Assembly: GCA_038326655.1 (NCBI GenBank)
Contig: JBBQKG010000003.1
Span: forward strand, 62,001-126,000
Length of the DNA: 64,000 nucleotides
Source: JBBQKG01 sp038326655
Lineage (GTDB): Bacteria; Actinomycetota; Thermoleophilia; Solirubrobacterales; JBBDJG01
Direction of reading: 5' to 3'
In this document: piece by piece, positions 7,643 to 17,790 of the stretch
How the letters are laid out: each line of letters opens with the position of its first letter
How positions within the stretch are numbered: the first letter of the stretch is position 1
Position numbers and translations under genes: made by a program
The notes under the pieces: model-generated
Databases searched by the model: none
What the model was told of the DNA's origin: nothing
What the model saw: the letters and a program-made list of their open reading frames with translations, nothing else

Positions 7643-9493
7643 TCAGCGAAACGGCTGGGTCGCGCCGAAGATCTGCCGCACCATGTCAAAGGCGGGCTTG
7701 CGAAACCCGGTGTCGTCGATCAGGCCCTTCTCGTTGACGGGCGGATGGGGGAGCGGGTTGCCGCCCGCCCAGCCGGGCTTCACGCGGAAGTCGTGAAGCG
7801 CCCAGACGATCGCCCCGTTGATGAACGGCTTCGAAGCGAGCACGGCCAGCTGGTAGGCGAGAAAGTCGGACTGGAACTCGTACGTGCCCTTCTCGGTCAC
7901 AGGGCCGTGGCGATTTGCCTCCGCACCGACCTCCGTGATCATGAACGCCTGGTGCGGGTAGTCGGAGTGCATCCGGTTGAGGTATCCGCCGAGGCCTGAC
8001 CGGTCGGCGATCGAGCCCGCCGGCCCCGGATACCAGCCGAAGTAGTCGTTCAGCCCGATCACGTCGACCGTGGTGTAGATGCTCTGCTTCTCGACGGTCG
8101 GATAACCGGACACCGCGATCCCGGTGAGACGCGCCGGGTCGAGCCGCCGGGCGAGGCCGCCGGCTTCCCGGATGTAGCGTTTGAGGCCTCGCTTCGGCCG
8201 TGAGGCGTTCTCGTTGCCGAGGCTCCAAACCATCACGGAGGGATGGTCGTAGTCGCGCAGGATCTCCTCCCGCAGCATGCGTAACGCCCGTTCGCGGATC
8301 GAGGGGCGGTTGAAGAGGGTGCTCTTCATCCGGTAGACCGGGATCTCCGACCAGACAAGGATCCCGTGCTGGTCTGCGAGCGCGAGCTCGTACGGGCTGA
8401 GTGGATAGTGGGCGCGGGTCACGGTTGCGCCGAGGTCGCTCAGGTTCTTGAAGGTCTGGTTCATCTGGGCGGTGGTCAACGCCGCACCGCGATCCAGCGA
8501 GTCCTCGTGAATCGCCGCGCCGCGCAGGTTCACCTCGCGCCCGTTCAGCTCGATTCGGCCGAGCCGGTTCACGCGGAGGCTGCGGATCCCGGTGTGGACC
8601 TGGTAGGGCTGCGCCGCGCGGCCGTGGCCGTCGACGGCCCGCAGCCGCACCGAGTAGAGGAATGGACGGCCAGGCTCCCACAGCTTCGGATTGCTGATCC
8701 GCAGGCGCGTCCTGAGGCTCCGCGTCCCGTGCCGGGGGATGCGGGCGGCCCGGAAGCGGAGCGCCCGCGCACCGAATGTGCCGAGCACCCGCGCACGCAG
8801 GGCGCGGCCGGTGACGTTCGCGACGCGAGCATCGATGCGGACGGTCGCCGGGCAGCTGCGGCAGCGCAGGACCGGGCGTACCAGCGCGTAGCGGATGTCG
8901 AGGCGCTTCACCTTCCGCAGGTAGACCTCGCGTAAAATCCCGTTGTAGTTCCACCAGCCGCCGTCGAAGGCCCCGTCGGCCCGGTTCGAGAGCGGCGGGA
9001 TGTCGTCCGGCCCCCGGCGGCTGTCGACGCGGATCACGAGGTGGTTGACGCCCGCTCGGGTCCCGTTCGCCGGCAGCTCGAAGGGCAGGTAGGCGCCCAC
9101 GTGCTTACCCAGCAGCCGGCCGTTGAGCCACACCGTCGCGCGAAAGTTGACCGACTCGAACCGAACCGTCCAGCTCACGCCGGGACCGCCACGAGGCCGC
9201 GTGAAGTCGTTGCGGTACCAGTGCACGAAGCCGGTGTAGCTCGCGGGCGAGAAATCACCCGCATTGGCTGCGATCGGCACGCTCGCAGCGCGCCACCCGG
9301 CGAGGCTCGCCGAGCTCTGGAATCCGTCTCGGATCCCGGTGAAGGCGGGATCGGGGCGGTCGTACCAGCCCTGCTCGAGCAGATCGCGGCCCGAGGGGCC
9401 GTCGCGATCGACCGCCTGTGACGTCGAAGGTGAGACGATCGCTGCGAACAGGACCGCGCAGCATGCGAACAGAACCCTTCCCCGCGACCGCAC
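7643..9493 (-). CDS. Secreted glycoside hydrolase family 2 protein
   Basis: 616-residue GH2-clan enzyme (beta-galactosidase, beta-glucuronidase or beta-mannosidase-like). A signal peptide (about residues 1-28, RGRVLFACCAVLFAAIVSPSTSQA) is followed by the sugar-binding jelly-roll domain (WYRNDF, VWLNGRLLGKHVGAYLPFE), an Ig-like domain, and a TIM barrel starting near GREVNLRGAAIHEDS. The acid/base Glu428 lies in VWSLGNENAS and the nucleophile Glu521 in FMITEVGAEA, so it should be active. Start is GTG. It lacks the additional beta-sandwich domains of large LacZ enzymes. The exported location fits degradation of plant or microbial glycans. Sugar specificity is not determined. Confidence 0.88.
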   Translation of the reverse strand: MRSRGRVLFACCAVLFAAIVSPSTSQAVDRDGPSGRDLLEQGWYDRPDPAFTGIRDGFQSSASLAGWRAASVPIAANAGDFSPASYTGFVHWYRNDFTRPRGGPGVSWTVRFESVNFRATVWLNGRLLGKHVGAYLPFELPANGTRAGVNHLVIRVDSRRGPDDIPPLSNRADGAFDGGWWNYNGILREVYLRKVKRLDIRYALVRPVLRCRSCPATVRIDARVANVTGRALRARVLGTFGARALRFRAARIPRHGTRSLRTRLRISNPKLWEPGRPFLYSVRLRAVDGHGRAAQPYQVHTGIRSLRVNRLGRIELNGREVNLRGAAIHEDSLDRGAALTTAQMNQTFKNLSDLGATVTRAHYPLSPYELALADQHGILVWSEIPVYRMKSTLFNRPSIRERALRMLREEILRDYDHPSVMVWSLGNENASRPKRGLKRYIREAGGLARRLDPARLTGIAVSGYPTVEKQSIYTTVDVIGLNDYFGWYPGPAGSIADRSGLGGYLNRMHSDYPHQAFMITEVGAEANRHGPVTEKGTYEFQSDFLAYQLAVLASKPFINGAIVWALHDFRVKPGWAGGNPLPHPPVNEKGLIDDTGFRKPAFDMVRQIFGATQPFR

Positions 9494-9561
9494 GACGCCG
9501 AAATAGAGCCCGGGGCTAGGCTTTGCGCCGTCATCCGTCGAATTTTCCCAGGAGGGGTTTC

Positions 9562-10740
9562 GTGCAAGAAGTCGTGATCACGTCCGCCGCCCGCACAGCC
9601 GTCGGGCGCTACGGAGGAAGCCTGAAGGACCAGCCCCCGACCGACCTGGGCGCGCTGGCGACGAAGACCGCACTCGAGCGTGCCGGGATCGAGCCCGACC
9701 AGGTGGACCAGGTCGTGTTCGGCAACGTCATCCATTCGGCGCCCGAGGACATGTACATGGCGCGGGTCGTAGCGATCAAGGCCGGCATCCCGCAGGAGGT
9801 GCCCGCGTTCACCGTCAACCGGCTCTGCGGGACGGGAGTCCAGGCGATCGTTTCGGCGGCCCAGACGATCGCGACCGGCGAGGCCGACGTCGCGGTCGCG
9901 GGGGGAGCGGAGTCGATGAGCCGCGGCCCCTACTGGATGCCGCACGTCCGCTGGGGCGCGCGGATGGGCGAGACGAAGATGGTCGACCCCGTCGTCGGCG
10001 GCCTCACCGACCCCTTCAACGACATCCACATGGGCGTCACCGCGGAGAATCTCGCGGAGTCGCACGACATCAGCCGTGAGCAGCAGGATGAGTTCTCGGT
10101 CGAGTCTCACCGCCGCGCCACCCGGGCGCAGGAGGAAGGACTGTTCGACGAGGAAATCGTGCCGGTCGAGATCCGCTCGAAGAAGGGCACGACGGAGTTC
10201 GTGAAGGACGAGCACGTGCGCCCGGAGGCGACGATGGAGACGATGGCCAAGCTGAAGCCGGTGTTCAAGCCGGACGGGACGGTCACCGCCGGCAACGCCT
10301 CCGGCATGAACGACGCGGCCGCGGCGGTCGTGCTGATGTCCGCCGAGGCGGCGGAGCGCCTCGGGGCTCCGGTCCGGGGCCGGATTCTCTCGTACTCGTA
10401 CTGCGGCGTCGATCCGAAGATCATGGGCATCGGCCCGGTCCCCGCCGTGCGCAAGGCCCTCGACCGGGCCGGGCGATCACTGGACGAGGTCGACGTGATC
10501 GAGCTGAACGAGGCCTTCGCGGCGCAGTCACTCGCGGTCATCAAGGACCTCGACCTCGACCGCGAGAAGGTCAACCCCAACGGCGGCGCGATCGCGCTTG
10601 GACACCCGATCGCCGCGACCGGCGCGGTGATCACGACCAAGATCCTCTATGAGATGGAGCGCAGCGGCCAGGATCTGGGGCTCGTCACGCTCTGCATCGG
10701 TGGCGGCCAGGGCATCGCGATGCTCATAGGCCGCAACTAG
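9562..10740 (+). CDS. Acetyl-CoA C-acyltransferase (thiolase)
   Basis: 392-residue thiolase that cleaves 3-ketoacyl-CoA or condenses acetyl-CoA. The nucleophile Cys89 (NRLCGTGVQA), His348 (ALGHPIAATGA) and Cys378 (TLCIGGGQG) fall at the standard positions. GTG 9562 is chosen because it follows the Shine-Dalgarno GGAGGGG at 9551 and matches the family N-terminus (VVITSAARTAVGRYGG). An SCP2 protein gene follows after 29 bases and probably belongs to the same operon. This pairing recalls SCP2-thiolase partnerships in lipid oxidation. Chain-length preference is unknown. Confidence 0.93.
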   Translation: MQEVVITSAARTAVGRYGGSLKDQPPTDLGALATKTALERAGIEPDQVDQVVFGNVIHSAPEDMYMARVVAIKAGIPQEVPAFTVNRLCGTGVQAIVSAAQTIATGEADVAVAGGAESMSRGPYWMPHVRWGARMGETKMVDPVVGGLTDPFNDIHMGVTAENLAESHDISREQQDEFSVESHRRATRAQEEGLFDEEIVPVEIRSKKGTTEFVKDEHVRPEATMETMAKLKPVFKPDGTVTAGNASGMNDAAAAVVLMSAEAAERLGAPVRGRILSYSYCGVDPKIMGIGPVPAVRKALDRAGRSLDEVDVIELNEAFAAQSLAVIKDLDLDREKVNPNGGAIALGHPIAATGAVITTKILYEMERSGQDLGLVTLCIGGGQGIAMLIGRN

Positions 10741-10769
10741 ACTCCAGCCGACACCGAGAGAGGAGAGAG

Positions 10770-11189
10770 ATGCCCATTTTCAAGGATGACCAGGAGGTGT
10801 ACGACTACATCGGGAAGTTGTTCGTCGACCTGTCCGATGATCCCGAGCTGTCGCCCAAGTTTCGCCGGGCGGACACGATCGTGCAGTACAAATACTCGAA
10901 CCCGGACTCGCAGATCACGGTGAAGATGAAGGAGGGGGAGGACGGTCAGGTCGACTTCGGGCCGACCGACATGCAGCCCGAGATCGTGATGGCGATGGAG
11001 GCCGACACCGCGCACAGGTTCTGGCTCGGCAAGGTGAACGTCACGATGGCGCTCGCGAAGGGGCAGATCAAGGCGAAGGGGCCCGTCGCGAAGATCCTCA
11101 AGCTCGTGCCGCTCGTCAAGCCCGTCTTCCCGCGGTATCAGCAGATGCTCGAAGAAGCCAAGCGAGACGACCTGCTGAAGGCCGCCTGA
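10770..11189 (+). CDS. SCP2 sterol-carrier domain protein
   Basis: 139-residue single-domain SCP2-like lipid carrier. It has the alpha/beta pattern of the fold (FVDLSDDPELSPKFRRADTIVQYKY, then QITVKMKEGEDGQVDFG) and ends in FPRYQQMLEEAKRDD. The ATG is preceded by GAGAGGAGAG. It lies 29 bases after the thiolase, which supports delivery of hydrophobic acyl substrates to that enzyme. No catalytic residues are expected. Confidence 0.85.
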   Translation: MPIFKDDQEVYDYIGKLFVDLSDDPELSPKFRRADTIVQYKYSNPDSQITVKMKEGEDGQVDFGPTDMQPEIVMAMEADTAHRFWLGKVNVTMALAKGQIKAKGPVAKILKLVPLVKPVFPRYQQMLEEAKRDDLLKAA

Positions 11190-11267
11190 GTCCGACTAGC
11201 AGCCGGTAAACGAGCGCGCTGACTCCTCGTCTTCACACGGCAGGGCGTGTTCGTCCCGTAGAAACCG

Positions 11268-12230
11268 CTAGCCGCGGCGGCGGGCGAGCTCGCGCTTCGC
11301 GATCTTGCGGAAGCGCCTGACCTTGCTGAAGTTCGCCCGGTAAGCCTCGAGCTTGCTCTCGGGTAGCTCGAATCCGCCGATCATGCGATGCGGCACGAGC
11401 GCCCATCCGCCGTCCTCCTGGACCAGGTCGCCCCGGACCTGGAAGTTGGTCTGCCAGCGAAAGTCGGGGCCGTGCGCGTGGGCCGTCAGGCACGCTTTCC
11501 CCGGCGCCGCCGGAAGCCATTCCGGAAGATCGCCAAGGCGAATCCGCCCCGCTGCGCGGTCGGGCTCGATCGCGAGGCGGGCCGAGATCGGAAACCCGTC
11601 GGGAGCCACCAGCGTCAGCACCGCGGTCGGGTGGCGCCGGCCGAGCTCCTGCATGCGGTCGTCCCACTGCAGCCCGCCGCCCTCCGGAGCGGCCCGCTCG
11701 ACCTCCGGCTCCTGGGAGTGATGGGTGCGCACCTCCTCCAAGTGGGTGCCGAACAGCTGGGGCTCGCGGGTGAAGTCGCCCTTCTCCCACACGAAGACCC
11801 GCTCGGGCCTGACGTATACGTAGATCCGGGTGAAGTACCAGCCGAACATGCCCCGGATGGGCTTCGGTGGGTACAGGGCCTTCGTTGCCGGGAGCTTGGC
11901 GACGCTCTCGCGCGCATAGCGCTCACGGTTCGCGACGAGGTTGCGGTCGTCCACCTCCGCGGTGCCCTGCACCAGCACCGCGGGCGGGTCTTCCATGCCG
12001 CACCCGGTGCTGTCCGAGAAGAGCAGCGCGACCTGCGGGTTGTGGGCCGCGTCGTTGGCCTTCTTCGGATAGCCCATCCCGGTCGTGAGGTCGATCGCGC
12101 CGGCGCCGGCCCGGTAGTAGGGCGTCACGGGCCACGTGATCGGCTGGCCCTTGGCGTCGATCGTCGTGTACTCCGTGCTGATGAACCGCTCGAAGACTCG
12201 CTGCACCTCTTCCGGGAGGGTGGCCGTCAT
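11268..12230 (-). CDS. Pyridoxamine 5'-phosphate oxidase-fold flavin/F420-binding protein
   Basis: 320-residue protein with a split-barrel PPOX-type domain in the first half (VFERFISTEYTTIDAKGQPITWPVT, then LLFSDSTGCGMEDPPAVLVQGTAEVDD). A second, more divergent barrel-like region (about residues 200-290, HPTAVLTLVAPDGFPISARLAIE) suggests a tandem duplication. The ATG at 12230 has no Shine-Dalgarno sequence but lies 7 bases after TATACT, so the mRNA is probably leaderless. Such proteins bind FMN or coenzyme F420 and reduce or sequester small molecules. The substrate cannot be deduced. The Nudix gene lies 23 bases upstream on the same strand. Confidence 0.7.
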   Translation of the reverse strand: MTATLPEEVQRVFERFISTEYTTIDAKGQPITWPVTPYYRAGAGAIDLTTGMGYPKKANDAAHNPQVALLFSDSTGCGMEDPPAVLVQGTAEVDDRNLVANRERYARESVAKLPATKALYPPKPIRGMFGWYFTRIYVYVRPERVFVWEKGDFTREPQLFGTHLEEVRTHHSQEPEVERAAPEGGGLQWDDRMQELGRRHPTAVLTLVAPDGFPISARLAIEPDRAAGRIRLGDLPEWLPAAPGKACLTAHAHGPDFRWQTNFQVRGDLVQEDGGWALVPHRMIGGFELPESKLEAYRANFSKVRRFRKIAKRELARRRG

Positions 12231-12237
12231 CGCGGCG

Positions 12238-12243
12238 AGTATA
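12238..12243 (-). promoter_or_regulatory. -10 element TATACT for a leaderless PPOX-fold gene
   Basis: TATACT on the minus strand is followed by 7 bases and the ATG at 12230, with no Shine-Dalgarno sequence. A transcript starting 6-7 bases after this hexamer would begin at or next to the ATG. It lies in the 23-base gap after the Nudix gene, so the downstream gene can be transcribed on its own. Confidence 0.6.
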
Positions 12244-12253
12244 TTCGCGCCTC

Positions 12254-12877
12254 TCAGTAACCAGGGTCGCCTGGGAGCAGGATCTTCGGCTCCGGGCCCG
12301 AGGTGTCGATCTTTGGGAGGATCGGCTCCACCGCGACGGCGCCGATCCGCTCGAGCGCCTCCTCGGGCGACGAGAACCGCGCCAGCGTCTCCAGCATCTT
12401 GATCGTCGGGAAGACCAGCAGCAGCTCTCCCTCGCGATGACGTGCGAGCGCCTCGGCAGGGCCGAACCAGCCCACCTCGACGATCTCCTCCCCGTCCGGC
12501 TCCGGGACGGTGTGCGCGGCTGCCTGGGCGAGGTAGAACCGCGTGTCGTAGCGGATCTTCACCTGCTCGGGGGTGATCCAGCGCGAGAACGGCACGAGCC
12601 CCTCGGGACCCGCCAGCGTGACGCCGGCCTCTTCCTCCAGCTCCCGGAGCGCCGTCGCGCGATGGGCGGTGTCGTCGTTTGCGGACCCGTCGACCGCGCC
12701 GCCCGGAAAGACCCAGACCTCGGCCATGAAGCGCGCGCGGGGTGTTCGCTTGCCGAGCAGCACCTCCAGGCCGCTCGCGGAATGCTTGGCGCCGCGGCGC
12801 ATCAGGATCACGCCGGCGGCCGGCCTCGCGTCGGTCGGCGCGCCCCGGTTGAGCTCCTCGATGTGCTCGTCTGCCAC
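12254..12877 (-). CDS. Nudix hydrolase, NUDT7/NUDT19-like
   Basis: 207-residue Nudix protein. The box is split by an insertion: FPGGAVDGSANDD is followed by ALRELEEEAGVTL, so the REUxEExGU half is intact while the usual Gx5E spacing is stretched, as in NUDT7/NUDT19 acyl-CoA diphosphatases. The C-terminal VFPTIKMLETLARFSSPEEAL also resembles that group. It probably hydrolyses CoA or another nucleoside-diphosphate derivative at the phosphodiester, requiring Mg or Mn. The GTG start at 12877 is 9 bases after a TAGACA hexamer and lacks a Shine-Dalgarno sequence. A CoA-related role would suit the acyl-CoA-rich neighbourhood but is inferred. Confidence 0.85.
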   Translation of the reverse strand: MADEHIEELNRGAPTDARPAAGVILMRRGAKHSASGLEVLLGKRTPRARFMAEVWVFPGGAVDGSANDDTAHRATALRELEEEAGVTLAGPEGLVPFSRWITPEQVKIRYDTRFYLAQAAAHTVPEPDGEEIVEVGWFGPAEALARHREGELLLVFPTIKMLETLARFSSPEEALERIGAVAVEPILPKIDTSGPEPKILLPGDPGY

Positions 12878-12928
12878 GGGTGGTCGTGTCTACAGCAAGA
12901 TCGGCCGCTGTGTCAAACTCCCGGCCGG

Positions 12929-13111
12929 ATGGAAGCGGCCACACAGACCCGGAAGTGGATCTGCGAGTCCTGCGGATTCATCTACGACCCAGAGGAGGGC
13001 GACCTCGACGGGGGAATCGCGCCCGGCACGCCGTTCGACGCGATCCCGGACGACTGGTTCTGCCCGGTCTGCGGAGCCCGGAAGAAGGACTTCGTCCCCT
13101 ACGAGGACTGA
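12929..13111 (+). CDS. rubA: Rubredoxin
   Basis: 60-residue rubredoxin, a one-iron electron carrier. Cys12/Cys15 (ICESCGFIYD) and Cys45/Cys48 (WFCPVCGA) form the FeS4 site, and DPEEGD plus GTPFDAIPDDW are family signatures. ATG 12929 gives the expected short N-terminal extension. It ends 13 bases inside the convergent ABC exporter gene. In actinobacteria such proteins feed electrons to alkane hydroxylases, but no hydroxylase is nearby, so its partner here is unknown. Confidence 0.95.
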   Translation: MEAATQTRKWICESCGFIYDPEEGDLDGGIAPGTPFDAIPDDWFCPVCGARKKDFVPYED

Positions 13112-14907
13112 AGAAAAAGGCCGGAACCGGGTAGGCCCGAGGGGATCGCGGGCTCGCTCCAGTCCTGGGCGCCGACCATCTTCGCGTAGCGCCCCTCGGC
13201 CTCGACCAGCTCATCGTGGCTGCCCAGCTCGGTCAGCCGCCCGTCCTCGAGCACGGCGATCTGCTCGGCGTCCCGGACGGTCGACAGCCGGTGGGCGATC
13301 GCGAGCGTCGTGCGCCCGCGGGCCAGCTCGTCGAGCGCAGCCTGGACCGCCCGCTCCGTCTCGGTGTCGAGCGCGCTCGTAGCCTCGTCCAGAACCAGGA
13401 TCGGCGGATCCCGCAGGATCGTGCGGGCAATCGCGATCCGCTGTTTCTCGCCGCCGGAGAATCGGTAGCCCCGCTCGCCCACGACGGTGTCGTAGCCGTC
13501 CGGCAGGTCCGCGATGAGGTCGTGGATCTGAGCCGCCCGGGCGGCACGCTCGAGCTCCTCCGGGGTCGCGTCCGGCTTCGCGAAGCGCAAGTTGTCCCCG
13601 ATCGAGGCGTGGAAGAGGTAGGTCTCCTGCGAGACCACCCCGACGATCGCCGCGAGCGACGCGTGGCTCAGGTCGCGGAGGTCCACACCGTCGATCGTCA
13701 CGCGGCCCTCGTCCACTTCGTAGAGGCGGGCCAGGAGGTAGGCGAGCGTGGTCTTGCCCGACCCGGTTTCGCCGACTACGGCAAGCGTTGTGCCAGACGG
13801 GATCTCGAGGTCGATGTCGCGCAGCGTCCACTCGCCACCCGGGGCGTAGCGGAACGCGACTCGCTCGAACCGCACGTCGCCGCTGATGTCACGCTGATCC
13901 GGCGCCATCGCGCCGTCGCGCTCCTCGATGTCGACCGGCAGCTCGAGGTACTGGAAGACGCGCTCGAAGAGCGCCAGCGAGCTCTGGACGTCCACGCCGA
14001 CGGACAGCAGCGACTGGATCGGGAAGAAGAGGCGCGTCTGGAGGGTCGTGAACGCGACCAGCGTGCCGATCGTGATCGCGCCGCCTCCGTTTGCGATCGT
14101 GAGGCCGGCGAACAGGTAGATCAGCGCCGGCATCGCGGCGAATGCGATCTGGACCGAGGCCATCCGCCAGCGGCCGGCCATGCGCGACCTGACCTCGAGG
14201 TCCGCCAGGTCGGCCGACTCGTGCTCGAACCGCTCGGCGAGCTCGTCGCGGCGTCCCATCGTCTTTCCGAGCAGGACGCCCGAGACCGACAGCGACTCCT
14301 CCACGAGCGACGAGATGTCGGCCAGGCGGTTCTGCCTCACCGCGGTGATCTTGCGGCGCTCCTCACCGACGCGGCGGGTGAGCCAGACGAAGAAGGGCAA
14401 CAGGCCGAGTGCCGCCACGGCCAGGCGCCAGTCGAGCAGGAACATCGCCACGGTCGCGGCCAGCACGGTCGTGACGTTGGAGACGATCGAGGTCGCCGTG
14501 GTGGTCACGACGCCCTGCACGCCACCGATGTCGTTCGCGATCCGGGACTGGATCTCGCCGGTCCGGGTGCGGGTGAAGAAGGCAAGGGAGAGTCGCTGCA
14601 GGTGCCGGTAGACGGCGGCGCGCAGGTCGTGCATCACCCGCTGGCCGACCGTGTTGGAAAGCAGCGTCTGGGCGACCCCGAGCGCGCCGGTCGCGACCGC
14701 GATCACGATCATCCCGGCGACGAGCATCTCGAGAAGCGCCGTATCGTGCTGCGGGATCGCCTGGTCGAGCACCTCGCGGAGCAGGAACGGCGACACCATG
14801 CCAAGTCCTGCGGAGAAGAGGATCAGGCCGAGGACCGCACCGAGGCGGCGGCGGTAGGGCCGGAAGAGCCCCAGCAGGCGGCGGCGGTCTAGCCGGGTGT
14901 CGCTCAA
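13099..14907 (-). CDS. ABC transporter, fused membrane and ATPase domains (multidrug-exporter type)
   Basis: 602-residue half-transporter with an N-terminal six-helix membrane domain (about residues 20-310) and a C-terminal ATPase domain. The ATPase shows Walker A GETGSGKTTLAYLLA, signature FSGGEKQRIAIARTI, Walker B ILVLDEATSALD and H-loop AIAHRLST. The start is TTG at 14907, sharing four bases (TTGA) with the stop of the marR gene, which indicates translational coupling. Upstream in-frame sequence belongs to marR in another frame. A MarR-linked MsbA/LmrA-like homodimeric exporter usually handles drugs or lipids. The real substrate is unknown. Confidence 0.9.
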   Translation of the reverse strand: MSDTRLDRRRLLGLFRPYRRRLGAVLGLILFSAGLGMVSPFLLREVLDQAIPQHDTALLEMLVAGMIVIAVATGALGVAQTLLSNTVGQRVMHDLRAAVYRHLQRLSLAFFTRTRTGEIQSRIANDIGGVQGVVTTTATSIVSNVTTVLAATVAMFLLDWRLAVAALGLLPFFVWLTRRVGEERRKITAVRQNRLADISSLVEESLSVSGVLLGKTMGRRDELAERFEHESADLADLEVRSRMAGRWRMASVQIAFAAMPALIYLFAGLTIANGGGAITIGTLVAFTTLQTRLFFPIQSLLSVGVDVQSSLALFERVFQYLELPVDIEERDGAMAPDQRDISGDVRFERVAFRYAPGGEWTLRDIDLEIPSGTTLAVVGETGSGKTTLAYLLARLYEVDEGRVTIDGVDLRDLSHASLAAIVGVVSQETYLFHASIGDNLRFAKPDATPEELERAARAAQIHDLIADLPDGYDTVVGERGYRFSGGEKQRIAIARTILRDPPILVLDEATSALDTETERAVQAALDELARGRTTLAIAHRLSTVRDAEQIAVLEDGRLTELGSHDELVEAEGRYAKMVGAQDWSEPAIPSGLPGSGLFLQSS

Positions 14908-15371
14908 CAGCGGCCGGGACCGCAGGAATGGCCGGCGAGCCGGTCCAGCAGGGCGTACAGCTGCGTGCGCTCGTCGGCGCCGAGGGGCGCCAGGAACTCC
15001 TGCTCTGCCTCGGCCACGGCACGTCTGGCCTGGGCCAGCCGAGACTCTCCCGGTGGCGTCAGGCCGACGAGGTGGCGTCGCCGGTCGGAGGGATCCCTGG
15101 GACGGACGATGAGACCGTCGGCCTCGAGGGCGTCCAGCAGGCCGACGAGGTTGCTGGGGTTGATCCGGAGGGCGCCGCCGAGTTCCTGCTGGGACAGGGG
15201 TCCCGCATAGTGGAGGTGGTGGAGGACAGCGAACTCGTGCGTCCTCATCTGGAGGGACTCCAGCGCGCGACCGAGCTGATAGCCGGTGACGCGCGCGAGC
15301 CGGAAGATCAACATCGCATGGCCGGCGACGCCGGGCTGGGCGCGGGGTCGGGCTCGGGTCGCTTGATTCAC
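14904..15371 (-). CDS. MarR family transcriptional regulator
   Basis: 155-residue winged-helix MarR regulator. The recognition region LSQQELGGALRINPSNLVGLLDALEADGLIVRPRDPSDRRRHLVGLTPPG contains the characteristic DPSDRRRH wing. It is the first gene of an operon with the ABC exporter (4-base overlap) and very likely represses it, being released by a ligand that the transporter exports. The GTG start lies 7 bases after a TACTAT -10 element, so the mRNA is probably leaderless, and an inverted repeat overlaps that promoter. Confidence 0.9.
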   Translation of the reverse strand: MNQATRARPRAQPGVAGHAMLIFRLARVTGYQLGRALESLQMRTHEFAVLHHLHYAGPLSQQELGGALRINPSNLVGLLDALEADGLIVRPRDPSDRRRHLVGLTPPGESRLAQARRAVAEAEQEFLAPLGADERTQLYALLDRLAGHSCGPGRC

Positions 15372-15378
15372 GATCTCT

Positions 15379-15408
15379 ATAGTAGCGACACACTATGACA
15401 AGTGCCAA
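15379..15408 (-). promoter_or_regulatory. marR-ABC promoter with candidate MarR operator
   Basis: On the minus strand: TTGGCA (15403-15408), 18-base spacer, TACTAT (15379-15384), then 7 bases to the GTG start. An inverted repeat ATAGT-N8-ACTAT (15379-15396) covers the -10 element and part of the spacer, where a bound repressor would block polymerase. Assignment to MarR is inferred from position. Confidence 0.55.
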
Positions 15409-15435
15409 TCATGTCGAACTACCACGATTATTGGC

Positions 15436-15453
15436 TACACTTGAACAAGCTTG
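15436..15453 (+). promoter_or_regulatory. lon promoter region with overlapping CTTG/CAAG palindromes
   Basis: TACACT (15436-15441) is a plausible -10, placing the transcript start about 30 bases before the lon ATG. Immediately after it, CTTG-AA-CAAG and CAAG-CTTG overlap as two palindromes (15440-15453). The half-site CTTGA resembles half of a HspR (HAIR) site, but the full CTTGAGT-N7-ACTCAAG is not present, so heat-shock control by HspR is only a suggestion. Confidence 0.35.
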
Positions 15454-15477
15454 ACCACTGACGCGAAAAGAGACCCC

Positions 15478-17769
<2,292 letters not shown>

Positions 17770-17790
17770 CCTGGAACGGCCACGCAGGCG

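Noticed and set aside
12231..12944. Extension of the PPOX-fold protein through the Nudix region
   Set aside because: The upstream part is the Nudix gene read in another frame. Homology begins at the ATG at 12230.
15440..15456. HspR (HAIR) heat-shock site ahead of lon
   Set aside because: Only CTTGA half-sites occur. The second half in inverted orientation at the required spacing is missing.
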